Position numbers and translations under genes: made by a program. The notes below the pieces were generated by a model. It was given only the letters and a program-made list of their open reading frames with translations. It was not told the origin of the DNA and did no database searches. Of a DNA stretch of 14,071 nucleotides, positions 1 through 6,264 are shown one piece after another (position 1 is the first letter of the stretch; the number at the start of each line of letters is the position of its first letter). Source of the stretch: JBBDIO01 sp040880365 (lineage in GTDB: Bacteria; Chloroflexota; Anaerolineae; Caldilineales; Caldilineaceae); the NCBI GenBank assembly GCA_040880365.1, contig JBBDIO010000233.1, positions 1 to 14,071 on the forward strand. Direction: 5' to 3'.

Positions 1-1355
1 AGTGCCGGGAGCACAGGCGGCGCGTCGGATATAGAACCTTCGGCAGGGGGTTCGAGAGAAGCCGCGTCTACGGGCATACGCCAGTCGGCCCAGACCATTT
101 GGGGCACGGCCTGGCGGCGCGCGACAAGCGGTGCGTCGGTCGGTCCCGGTAACAGGGTATGCACGGATATCGCGCCGTTATCTCCGCCGTTATCTCCGAT
201 ATCATCTGCGATTTCCAGCAAGCGCAGTTCGGCCTCACATTCCAGAACCAAAATCGGCACGAATTCGCTCAGAACCCGGCGACAATCCACGTGCCAGGCG
301 GCCACTGCCGAACCATCGGGCGCGGGCGCAATGTCCAATGTGCCGTGCAGACGGTCGGCCTCCAGCAAGGTGTCAAGGGTCCCGCGTTCCAGGTCATAGG
401 CCAGCACCGCGCCGATCCGGCCCGCGTTGCGCCCGGCATTGGTATCCACCGGCGCGCCGCGGCCATCGAGCAGAAAGATGCGCGCCCCGCGGGGAGACTC
501 GGCGGGCGACCAGTAGGCAGCCTGAAGATTCGCAACGCGGATGGACAGCGTAGTATAGGTGCCATCGCGCGCATAAATGCGCAAGTCATCTTCGACCTGC
601 ACAAGCAACTGTGCGCCGCCTGGCGACCAGGCAGGCGACCAGGCCCAGGGGATGCCCATTGCTGTCGCGGGCAACGCTGTCAATTCGCCCTCATTCACAG
701 TGCCTTCATTCACAGTATAGACGGTGACACCCGCGGGTGTGGCAAAGGCAAAGCGTGTGCTGTCGGGTGACCAGATCGCGCCACACGCGCCGCTGCGAGT
801 GGTCGTTGTGAAGATCGGCGCAACTGTTCCCAGTGCGCGCAGTTCCAGACGGTTTTGGTCGCAGAACGTGTGCAAGCGGCTATTGGGTGCCACATCGCCG
901 GGATTCAGGCGAAAATAGTCGCCGCTTTCGGCCAACAGCATACTGTGGAAAGCCAGATGCCGCTGTGCCCACACCGCTTGCAGGCGGGGGGTCTGTTGCG
1001 GCGTGATGACTGTGGCAGTGACTGTGCCGTTGGCGTCACGCGCGTCGAGGGTGATGCGCTTGAGCGTGCCCGGTTGCAAACCGGCCCCATCCGCCAGATA
1101 GAGGGGCGGCCACACGGATTCGCCATCGAGCTGGGCGCGTAGCGCAACATTTCCAGAGTTGGCGTTATGAGCCGCCGCGTCATCTTCTACCGTCGCGCCA
1201 AATCCACAGGCCAGCAAAGGCAAGAGCAGCAACGCCAGCAGGCTCCACAGCGGAAAAAGTCGCGAATGAATGCGCGGTATATTCGCAGTAGCTGATGGAG
1301 TCGCTAGTGTGCGGGCTTCTGTCGCAATCGCCGATCTACGCTTCGTCGCTGCCAT
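1..1355 (-). CDS. TolB/WD40-like beta-propeller lipoprotein, 3' end missing
   Basis: Read leftwards from an ATG at 1355-1353, the frame stays open to the left edge (451 codons visible), so the C-terminus is missing. AGGAG lies 6 nt before the ATG. After a long charged and polar start (residues 1-33), a hydrophobic stretch ends in the lipobox LLAC, with Cys at about residue 50, predicting a lipid-anchored protein on the outer face of the membrane. From about residue 190 there are propeller-like blade motifs: IWSPDSTRFAF (about 194), WSPAWSPGGAQLL (about 240) and YWSPAESPRGARIF (about 282). These resemble TolB/WD40 blades that usually bind protein or sugar partners; no catalytic motif is visible. 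Three short in-frame duplications (12, 12 and 15 bp periods) lie in its linkers. The 49-residue stretch before the lipobox Cys is longer than typical, but I see no better start. The gene is divergent from typA. Lipoprotein is secure; the precise role is unknown. Confidence 0.85.
   Translation of the reverse strand, partial: MAATKRRSAIATEARTLATPSATANIPRIHSRLFPLWSLLALLLLPLLACGFGATVEDDAAAHNANSGNVALRAQLDGESVWPPLYLADGAGLQPGTLKRITLDARDANGTVTATVITPQQTPRLQAVWAQRHLAFHSMLLAESGDYFRLNPGDVAPNSRLHTFCDQNRLELRALGTVAPIFTTTTRSGACGAIWSPDSTRFAFATPAGVTVYTVNEGTVNEGELTALPATAMGIPWAWSPAWSPGGAQLLVQVEDDLRIYARDGTYTTLSIRVANLQAAYWSPAESPRGARIFLLDGRGAPVDTNAGRNAGRIGAVLAYDLERGTLDTLLEADRLHGTLDIAPAPDGSAVAAWHVDCRRVLSEFVPILVLECEAELRLLEIADDIGDNGGDNGAISVHTLLPGPTDAPLVARRQAVPQMVWADWRMPVDAASLEPPAEGSISDAPPVLPA
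174..197 (-). repeat. 12-bp perfect tandem duplication in the lipoprotein gene
   Basis: GCCGTTATCTCC occurs twice in a row (174-185 and 186-197), encoding part of GDNGGDNG on the minus strand. Because the copies are identical, the duplication is probably recent. Confidence 0.85.
622..645 (-). repeat. 12-bp tandem duplication in the lipoprotein gene
   Basis: GGCGACCAGGCA (622-633) and GGCGACCAGGCC (634-645) encode the doubled Trp-Ser-Pro of WSPAWSPGG in a propeller blade. Confidence 0.8.
691..716 (-). repeat. 15-bp-period tandem duplication in the lipoprotein gene
   Basis: TCATTCACAGT occurs at 691-701 and 706-716, a 15-bp period, encoding TVNEGTVNEG on the minus strand in a loop between propeller-like blades. 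Confidence 0.75.
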
Positions 1356-1421
1356 TGCTCACTCCTGTTACAACCTGGATCGGGGTAGTGATTTCATCGG
1401 GTCCCTGCAAAGACCGCATAC

Positions 1422-1449
1422 AGTTTACCACAAGCGCGACCGGTGTCGC
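1422..1449 (-). promoter_or_regulatory. Predicted promoter of the lipoprotein gene
   Basis: On the minus strand the -35 is GCGACA (1449-1444), the spacer is 16 nt and the -10 is TAAACT (1427-1422). A TG one base upstream of the -10 gives an extended -10. The expected start near 1415 leaves a leader of about 60 nt before the ATG at 1355. The -35 and spacer lie within the palindrome at 1434-1451. Predicted from sequence only. Confidence 0.45.
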
Positions 1450-1451
1450 GC
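1434..1451. promoter_or_regulatory. Candidate operator palindrome
   Basis: GCGCGAC-CGGT-GTCGCGC is a perfect inverted repeat with 7-bp arms and a 4-bp centre. It covers the -35 element and part of the spacer of the predicted lipoprotein promoter, which is where a repressor site would be expected. GC-rich sequence makes chance palindromes more likely, so this is a candidate only. Confidence 0.35.
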
Positions 1452-1556
1452 CCAGTGCAAATTGCGCTTTGTGAGACGGTTTCTGCGCGGCGCACGTCCC
1501 GAAATTCGCCACGCGTCCCACTCTTGCGTATACTTACACGGATCGATGGACATCGT

Positions 1557-1590
1557 GGTCCGGTCTATCTTCTATAGGCCGGACCTTTTT
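1557..1590 (+). terminator. Intrinsic terminator in the typA upstream region
   Basis: A 12-bp stem (1557-1568 paired with 1574-1585, one T-G wobble) with a 5-nt loop is followed at once by TTTTT (1586-1590). It is oriented with typA. No plus-strand gene lies before it in the window, because the neighbour is transcribed the other way. It either ends a short RNA started from the TATACT element at 1529-1534 or attenuates typA. Confidence 0.75.
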
Positions 1591-1773
1591 GTGTGTGCAG
1601 CACGCGCGGTTTGTGTGTCTAGCGCGTCTGGATATTCCAGCGCACGCCGCACACATAGATTTTCAGGATCATACCAGCAGGAATACGAGACGGACCGTTT
1701 GGGTTGGTCGATTGGGTTGGCATTGAGCTGATTTTGCAGACAAGGCTGGTCGGCAAGGATAAACTTCAGATTT

Positions 1774-3729
1774 ATGAGTGAAATGACTATGGAACTCGTG
1801 ACACCCGAAAATCACGGCACGACAGATATGAGCACCGGCAGCGCAAGCGACAGCACAGGGGCCGCGCCTACATCTACACCCGCGGGCCAGTCGCCGGCTC
1901 AAGCCCCGACCCCCATTCGCAATATCGCGATCATCGCGCATGTGGACCACGGCAAAACTACCCTGGTCGATGGCATGTTGCGCCAGACGAATGTCTTTCG
2001 CACCAACCAGCACATGACCGAGCGCGTGCTGGATTCCAACGACCTGGAACGCGAGCGCGGTATCACCATTCTGGCGAAGAACACAGGCGTAATCTACAAC
2101 GATGTGACCATCAACATTGTAGATACACCGGGCCATGCCGACTTTGGCGGCGAGGTCGAGCGCATTATGAATATGGTCGATGGCGTGTTGCTGCTGGTCG
2201 ATGCCGTGGAAGGCCCCATGCCACAGACGCGCTTTGTGCTGCGCCAGGCCCTGGAAAAAGGGCTGAAGGCCATTGTAGTAGTAAATAAAGTAGATCGCCC
2301 CGCGGCGCGGCCCGACTATGCCGTCAATGCCACCTTCGATCTCTTTATCGACCTGGGCGCCAGCGAAGAACAGGCCGATTTCCCGGTGATCTATGCCACC
2401 GCGCTGGAAGGCCGCGCCGGACACGAACCGGATCAATTGGCCGATGATCTGCACCCGCTTTTCGATACCATCATCGACCACCTGCCCGCGCCGACCGTTG
2501 TGGTCGACGGGCTGCCCCAACTGCTGATCACCACGCTGGAATATAGCAACTATGTGGGCAAAATCGCGGTGGGTCGCCTATCCAGCGGCAAGTTGCGCAG
2601 CGGGCAAACCATCGCGCATGTCACCGCGGCGGGCGAAACCAAACTGGGCAAAGTGGGGCAGGTCTATGTTTACCGCGATCTCAAGCGTGTGGAAGTAGAC
2701 GAAGTCTCGGCCGGCAACATCGTAGCCGTTTCGGGCATTGAAAATGTGGGCATCGGCGATACGCTGACCGACCCTGTCAATCCCCAGCCGCTGCCGCCCA
2801 TCCGCGTCGAAGAACCCACTGTGCGCATGACCTTTGCCGTCAACGACAGCCCCTTTGCCGGGCGCGAAGGCCAGTTTCTCACCAGCCGCCATCTGCGCGC
2901 GCGGCTGTTCGACGAGCTGGAACGCAATGTTGCCATGCGCGTGCAGGAAACCGACAGCGCCAACAACTTTATCGTTTCGGGCCGCGGCGAGTTGCATCTG
3001 GCAATTCTCATCGAAACCATGCGCCGCGAGGGCTACGAATTCGCAGTCAGCCGCCCCGAAGTCATCTTCCAGGAAGACGAAGACGGAAAGCTGCGCGAAC
3101 CTACCGAACGCGTCTATCTGGAAGTGATGAGCGACTATATGGGCATGGTCAGCGAAATGATGGGCGTGCGCCGAGGACAACTGCAAGACATCCGCTATGG
3201 CGATGACGGCACAGTCTACTGTGTCTATCTGGCGCCTACCCGCGGCCTGTTGGGGTTCCGCCAACCGTTCCTCACCGCCACGCGCGGCACAGGGATTTTC
3301 CACACGCTCTTCGAAGGCTATCAGCCGCTGGCGGGTGAAATCGAAACCCAGACGCGCGGGTCGCTGATTGCCCTGGAAATGGGCCAGGTGACTTCGTATG
3401 CCCTGCGCGATCTGCAACAGCGGGGTTCGTTCCTGGTAAAACCCGGCGACGAGGTCTATGCCGGACAGGTCGTGGGACAGCACATCCGCGATGAAGATCT
3501 GGTGATGAACGTCTGTCGCGCCAAAAACCTGACCAATTTCCGCGACAAGCCCAAGCAGGACGGCGAAGGACTCGCCCCGCCCCGCAACCTGTCGCTGGAC
3601 GATGCCATTGAATATCTGGGCAACGACGAACTGTTGGAAGTGACACCCGTGGCCTTGCGCATCCGCAAAAAGGAACTGCGCCACGATGCCCGCCTGCGCG
3701 ACGCCAAACGCGCCAAGGTCGAACGCTAG
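1774..3729 (+). CDS. typA: Ribosome-associated translational GTPase TypA/BipA
   Basis: TypA/BipA is an EF-G-like GTPase that binds the ribosome and supports subunit assembly and translation under cold and other stress. All G motifs are present: AHVDHGKTT (residues 55-63), RGITI switch I, DTPGHADF (117-124, catalytic His121), NKVD (171-174) and YATALEG. The C-terminal half carries the BipA hallmarks RGLLGFR, ATRGTG and DLVMNVCRAKNLTNFR. At 651 residues it is about 45 longer than the E. coli protein (about 607); the surplus is an N-terminal Ser/Thr/Ala/Pro-rich tail ahead of PIRNIAIIAHVDHGK. The start is uncertain: AAGGA (1755-1759) is 14 nt before the ATG at 1774, further than ideal, and ATGs at 1783, 1789 and 1828 are in frame. 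The TAG stop at 3727-3729 touches an IS630-type relic. The gene appears to stand alone, with a terminator in its upstream region. Confidence 0.97.
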   Translation: MSEMTMELVTPENHGTTDMSTGSASDSTGAAPTSTPAGQSPAQAPTPIRNIAIIAHVDHGKTTLVDGMLRQTNVFRTNQHMTERVLDSNDLERERGITILAKNTGVIYNDVTINIVDTPGHADFGGEVERIMNMVDGVLLLVDAVEGPMPQTRFVLRQALEKGLKAIVVVNKVDRPAARPDYAVNATFDLFIDLGASEEQADFPVIYATALEGRAGHEPDQLADDLHPLFDTIIDHLPAPTVVVDGLPQLLITTLEYSNYVGKIAVGRLSSGKLRSGQTIAHVTAAGETKLGKVGQVYVYRDLKRVEVDEVSAGNIVAVSGIENVGIGDTLTDPVNPQPLPPIRVEEPTVRMTFAVNDSPFAGREGQFLTSRHLRARLFDELERNVAMRVQETDSANNFIVSGRGELHLAILIETMRREGYEFAVSRPEVIFQEDEDGKLREPTERVYLEVMSDYMGMVSEMMGVRRGQLQDIRYGDDGTVYCVYLAPTRGLLGFRQPFLTATRGTGIFHTLFEGYQPLAGEIETQTRGSLIALEMGQVTSYALRDLQQRGSFLVKPGDEVYAGQVVGQHIRDEDLVMNVCRAKNLTNFRDKPKQDGEGLAPPRNLSLDDAIEYLGNDELLEVTPVALRIRKKELRHDARLRDAKRAKVER

Positions 3730-4068
3730 TGCTTAGTTAAGCTGAAGTTTGAATCCTTGTAAACAGCGCACTAACCAGAGTTTCTGCAAATAGAGTGCAG
3801 TGGTCTCAGCATTCATGATGGGGGATAGCATGGCAATTTCCTGCCCACTCTGCAGATTGAGGGCACTGTAAAAGTGTACCCGGTCCCGTCCCGGATCGAC
3901 TTTCACGACGGGCGTTTGCCCTCGTGTGTGCCAGGCCACTTGCAGCGTGGCTTGCAGATACAAGGATGCCTCATCTTGTGCCAGGATGACGGTCTCCGGT
4001 GTAGCTTGCACAGTGTCCATCAGTTTTTTTCGAGCAGCTCTTCAAAGTCCATCACCTTGAACTCATTC
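3730..4068 (-). mobile_element. Truncated IS630-type insertion sequence relic
   Basis: The relic contains part of an IS630 (Tc1/mariner-like) transposase on the minus strand. One end lies only a few bases beyond the transposase stop and directly follows the TA of the typA TAG stop codon. IS630 elements insert at TA, so this may be an original element end. The matching inverted repeat is not found near 4020-4100, so the other end is lost. The right-hand boundary is set between the transposase homology (to about 4041) and the beta-lactamase homology (from about 4071) and is approximate. Confidence 0.6.
3733..4044 (-). pseudogene. IS630-family transposase fragment (DDE domain, incomplete)
   Basis: The minus-strand reading from the ATG at 4020 gives 95 residues typical of the start of the IS630 catalytic domain: ETVILAQDEASLYLQ, which holds the first catalytic Asp, then AWHTRGQTPVV, GRDRVHFYSALNL and SGQEIAM. 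Family-like sequence continues upstream of that ATG (RAARKKL) until a TGA at 4044-4042. Full IS630 transposases have about 340 residues. The N-terminal helix-turn-helix and the second and third acidic catalytic residues are absent. After ALYLQKLW the sequence jumps to a short tail ending in QLN that I do not recognise; it may be the true C-terminus joined by an internal deletion. It cannot be active. A run of seven A followed by C (minus strand, 4030-4021) sits at the junction with another frame and could be a -1 slip site. Confidence 0.8.
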
Positions 4069-4394
4069 TGCCCAGCGGGGTGCTGGTTTTCTTCCAGGAT
4101 GGTTTGCAGCCCACTGTGCAGGATCTGCTCACCCTCATGATGATTATCAGTGACAATACGGCTACCGACATGGTCATGCACTGGCTGAGCGTGGAACAGA
4201 TCAACGCCACCCTGCGCGATCTGGGCCTGCACGCCACCCATGTGCCCCTCACCATCCGCAAAATCTTTGAGAACCTGTTGCCCCGCGCCGACCCCACCCA
4301 GGATCTCTATGCCCTGGCCGCGCGCGAAGAGACCGGCGACGAACCCACCGACCCCGTCGCGCTGCGCCGCCTAAAACCGAAGGACGAAGCGTGA
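4041..4394 (+). pseudogene. Class A beta-lactamase-type serine hydrolase, internal fragment
   Basis: The readable part, from about 4071, is SGVLVFFQDGL, then LLTLMMIISDNTATDMV with the SDN motif of class A beta-lactamases (codons 4149-4157), then INATLRDLGLHATHVPLTIRKIFENL. The conserved N-terminal part with the nucleophile Ser-x-x-Lys is missing; the IS630 relic lies where it should be. The C-terminal part with the Lys-Thr-Gly motif is missing too, because the frame ends in KPKDEA and TGA at 4392-4394. Only about 110 of an expected 300 or so residues remain. Without Ser-x-x-Lys it cannot be a working hydrolase. It points the same way as the M81 gene and may once have been its operon partner. 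The intact protein could have been a beta-lactamase or a related non-resistance serine hydrolase. Confidence 0.75.
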
Positions 4395-4410
4395 GCGACG
4401 CGCACCCGCC

Positions 4411-4445
4411 TTCATCCTTCATCCTTCATCCCTCATCCTTCAACC
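4411..4445. repeat. TTCATCC heptamer tandem repeat, five units
   Basis: Five consecutive 7-bp units: TTCATCC three times (4411-4431), CTCATCC (4432-4438) and TTCAACC (4439-4445). The array lies between the beta-lactamase relic and the M81 gene. In one frame it would encode SSFILHPSSF-type residues, a phrase that often appears as a false N-terminal extension. GAAGGACGAAG just upstream (near 4379-4389) is nearly the inverse of part of the array, so a long hairpin is possible, but no T-run follows. Confidence 0.85.
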
Positions 4446-4456
4446 AGAGGACGCGC

Positions 4457-5914
4457 ATGAAAGTCTTTACCGCCTTTTTGGGCACAGAAACCAATACATT
4501 TTCGCCCTTTCTCACGGGCTTTGCCAATTTTGAACAGACCTATCTGATACGCGACGGCGCACACCCGGAACCCACCTCCTCGTTTGGGCTGGCGACAGTC
4601 ACCTGGCGCACACGCGCCCAGGCCCGGGGCTGGGATCTGGTGGAAAGTCTCTGCACCTTTGCCGCGCCCGCCGGCACCACACTGCGCCATGTCTACGAAA
4701 GCTACCGCGATGAAATTCTGCGCGATCTCCAGGCCGCGGGGCCGGTGGACATGGTATTGCTCAACATGCACGGCGCAATGGTCGCCGACGGCTATGACAG
4801 TTGCGAAGGTGATTTTGCCGCGGCCGTGCGCGCCATCATAGGGCCAGATGTGCCCATCGGTGTCGAGCTGGACCTCCACTGTCATCTAACCGAACAGCTG
4901 GTTGCCAGCGCCGACGCCATCATCACCTACAAAGAATATCCCCACATTGATATTGGCGAACGCGCCGACGAGCTGTTTACCCTCATCGCCGACACCGCCG
5001 AGGGTAAAATCCGCCCCCGCATGGCGCTCTACGACTGCGGGCTGATCGGGGTCTTTCACACCACGCGCGAGCCGGTGCAGTCGTTTGTCGCCAAAATGCA
5101 GGCCCTGGAAGGCAAAGACGGCGTGCTTTCAGTTTCCTGGGGCCACAGTTTCCCCTGGGGCGATGTGCCCGAACTGGGCGCACGGGTGCTGGTGGTCACC
5201 GATAACCAACCCGACGCAGGCGCGGCATTGGCCCGGCAACTGGGCGAAGAAATCTACGCCATGCGCGAAGTCAGCCAGCCCCCCTATCTGAGCGTGGACG
5301 CGGCCCTGGATGCTGCCACTGGGTCTGCCACTGGACCTGTCACCGGACCTGTGGTGCTGGCCGATGTGGCCGACAACGCGGGGGGCGGCGCGCCCAATGA
5401 TTCCACCTTTCTTTTGCAGCGCATTCTGGAACGGGGCATCAAAAACGTTGCGATTGGCTGCATCTGGGACCCCGTGGTGGTGGATATTGCCCAGGAAATC
5501 GGCGAAGGCACGACCACGGATCTGCGCATCGGCGGCAAAATGGGACCCATGTCGGGCGACCCTGTCGATCTGCGCGTGCGCATTGGCAAGATTGCCATCA
5601 ACGGCATCCAGAAGTTCGGCGCGGGCACCCAGGTCATCCCCGCGGCCGTGGCGCTCCATGCGCCCAATGGCGTCGATATTGTCGCCATCAACCGGCGCAC
5701 ACAGACCTTCAGCCCCCATGTTTTCACCAACGTAGGCATCGACCCCACGCAAAAACAGATTCTCGTGGTCAAATCTATGCAACATTTCTATGCGGCCTTT
5801 GCCCCCATCGCCGCGCAGACGCTCTATGTGTCGGCGGCAGGCGCGCTCACGCCCGATTTTGCAGCCTTGCCCTATCAAAAAGCCCGGCGCACGCTCTGGC
5901 CTTTGGCCGCATAA
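4457..5914 (+). CDS. M81 family (MlrC/microcystinase C-like) metallopeptidase
   Basis: The protein (485 residues from this start) belongs to the M81/MlrC family, named after the zinc enzyme that finishes microcystin breakdown in sphingomonads; most members have unknown substrates. Visible landmarks are the N-terminus ETNTFSPF, NMHGAM, ELDLHCHLT, YKEYPHIDIGERA, ADNAGGGAPNDST and RRTQTFSPHVFTNVGIDP near the end. Asp139, His141 and His163 have the Asp-x-His and +22 His spacing expected of the zinc ligands. I chose ATG 4457 because AGAGGA lies 5 nt upstream and MKVFTAFLGTETNTFSP matches the family start. An in-frame GTG at 4391 would add 22 residues translated from the TTCATCC array and is unlikely. 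No signal peptide is seen, so it should be cytoplasmic. A 12-bp tandem triplication (5315-5350) adds ATGSATGPVTGP before the conserved C-terminal domain. Function on microcystin is not implied. Confidence 0.92.
   Translation: MKVFTAFLGTETNTFSPFLTGFANFEQTYLIRDGAHPEPTSSFGLATVTWRTRAQARGWDLVESLCTFAAPAGTTLRHVYESYRDEILRDLQAAGPVDMVLLNMHGAMVADGYDSCEGDFAAAVRAIIGPDVPIGVELDLHCHLTEQLVASADAIITYKEYPHIDIGERADELFTLIADTAEGKIRPRMALYDCGLIGVFHTTREPVQSFVAKMQALEGKDGVLSVSWGHSFPWGDVPELGARVLVVTDNQPDAGAALARQLGEEIYAMREVSQPPYLSVDAALDAATGSATGPVTGPVVLADVADNAGGGAPNDSTFLLQRILERGIKNVAIGCIWDPVVVDIAQEIGEGTTTDLRIGGKMGPMSGDPVDLRVRIGKIAINGIQKFGAGTQVIPAAVALHAPNGVDIVAINRRTQTFSPHVFTNVGIDPTQKQILVVKSMQHFYAAFAPIAAQTLYVSAAGALTPDFAALPYQKARRTLWPLAA
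5315..5350 (+). repeat. 12-bp in-frame triplication in the M81 gene
   Basis: Three units, GCCACTGGGTCT, GCCACTGGACCT and GTCACCGGACCT, encode Ala-Thr-Gly-Ser, Ala-Thr-Gly-Pro and Val-Thr-Gly-Pro. It sits at the link between the two domains of the M81 protein, where extra length is probably tolerated. Confidence 0.85.
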
Positions 5915-5969
5915 AAATGCGGGCAGAAAATCGCCCAAAGAAGATTGAACGCAGAATTGCGGGTAGAAG

Positions 5970-5997
5970 TTGAGGGTTCGCGGTTGTGTGCTATGAT
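5970..5997 (+). promoter_or_regulatory. Predicted promoter of the pilin-subtilase-comF operon
   Basis: TTGAGG (5970-5975), a 16-nt spacer and TATGAT (5992-5997) with an upstream TGC giving an extended -10. The expected start at about 6004 leads straight into the duplicated hairpin leader. It lies about 55 bp after the M81 stop, so this operon can be transcribed independently of M81. Confidence 0.6.
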
Positions 5998-6010
5998 AGT
6001 GCCATTCTGA

Positions 6011-6074
6011 TTTGGCTATCGCGCACACAGGCGCGATCTGTATTTGACTGTCGCGCACATAGGCGCGATCTGTA
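6011..6074 (+). repeat. Tandem 32-bp hairpin repeat in the pilin leader
   Basis: Two adjacent 32-bp units (6011-6042 and 6043-6074) match at 29 of 32 positions. Each contains a perfect inverted repeat: TCGCGC-ACACAG-GCGCGA (6019-6036) and TCGCGC-ACATAG-GCGCGA (6051-6068). A 32-bp period is not a multiple of three, and the units fill nearly the whole space between the predicted transcription start and the ATG at 6074, so they should form two identical RNA hairpins ahead of the pilin gene or serve as DNA binding sites. Confidence 0.8.
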
Positions 6075-6256
6075 TGGGAAAGGATACCCGCAGTTTTATG
6101 TCCCGGCTGCCCTCCAATCGAAGCGGTCAAAGCTTCATTGAATTTGCGTTGATTATTATTCTCTTTGCCATTGTGCTGCTCTCCATTCTGCTCATTTTGG
6201 GCGATGATCTGCGCACCTTTATCAATGACCTGCTCCAAACCTGGTTCCCCGGCTAG
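6074..6256 (+). CDS. Flp-type pilin-like small membrane protein
   Basis: A 60-residue protein with a short polar leader ending in Arg-Ser-Gly, then QSFIEFALIIILFAIVLLS and a hydrophilic tail LGDDLRTFINDLLQTWF. Cleavage after the Gly would put Glu at mature position 5 followed by Phe, matching the Glu5-Tyr/Phe6 signature of Flp/Tad pilins, whose hydrophobic helix packs in the fibre core after cleavage by a TadV-type peptidase. The start is uncertain: ATG 6074 is used here, ATG 6098 gives a 10-residue leader with AAAGGA 13 nt upstream, and TTG 6044 would translate the hairpin repeat and is unlikely. No other tad genes (CpaB, RcpA, TadA-C) are in the window, so it is an orphan pilin here. It is 8 nt from the subtilase gene. 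It could instead be a small TadE-like or single-pass membrane protein. Confidence 0.7.
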   Translation: MGKDTRSFMSRLPSNRSGQSFIEFALIIILFAIVLLSILLILGDDLRTFINDLLQTWFPG

Positions 6257-6264
6257 ACACGGTC

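Larger units (their letters stand above)
1356..1773. other. Divergent intergenic region between the lipoprotein gene and typA
   Basis: These 418 bp hold no convincing gene. Moving right, they contain the lipoprotein promoter and palindrome, a possible plus-strand promoter (weak TTCGCC at 1505-1510, 18-nt spacer, TATACT at 1529-1534), an intrinsic terminator (1557-1590) and a duplicated TTGGGTTGG (1699-1707 and 1712-1720). I could not find a convincing typA promoter between the terminator and the start codon. Confidence 0.6.

Noticed and set aside
159..770. Long plus-strand open frame (203 codons) over the left part of the window
   Set aside because: It mirrors the codon register of the minus-strand lipoprotein gene, which has a ribosome-binding site, lipobox and propeller motifs. 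The plus-strand product shows no family features.
1270..1731. Plus-strand open frame of 153 codons upstream of typA
   Set aside because: It overlaps the lipoprotein start and runs through the terminator hairpin; composition is not protein-like and no ribosome-binding site is seen.
1669..3684. Long minus-strand open frames opposite typA
   Set aside because: Antisense shadows caused by GC-rich codon use; typA is a complete, recognised gene on the other strand.
4020..4241. Minus-strand 73-codon frame ending in MDFEELLEKN
   Set aside because: Most of it is antisense to the beta-lactamase fragment. Only its end, near the seven-A run, may belong to the IS relic, and that is covered as a frameshift finding.
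5915..5960. GGGC-N8-GCCC after the M81 stop as a terminator
   Set aside because: The stem is only 4 bp and no T-run follows.
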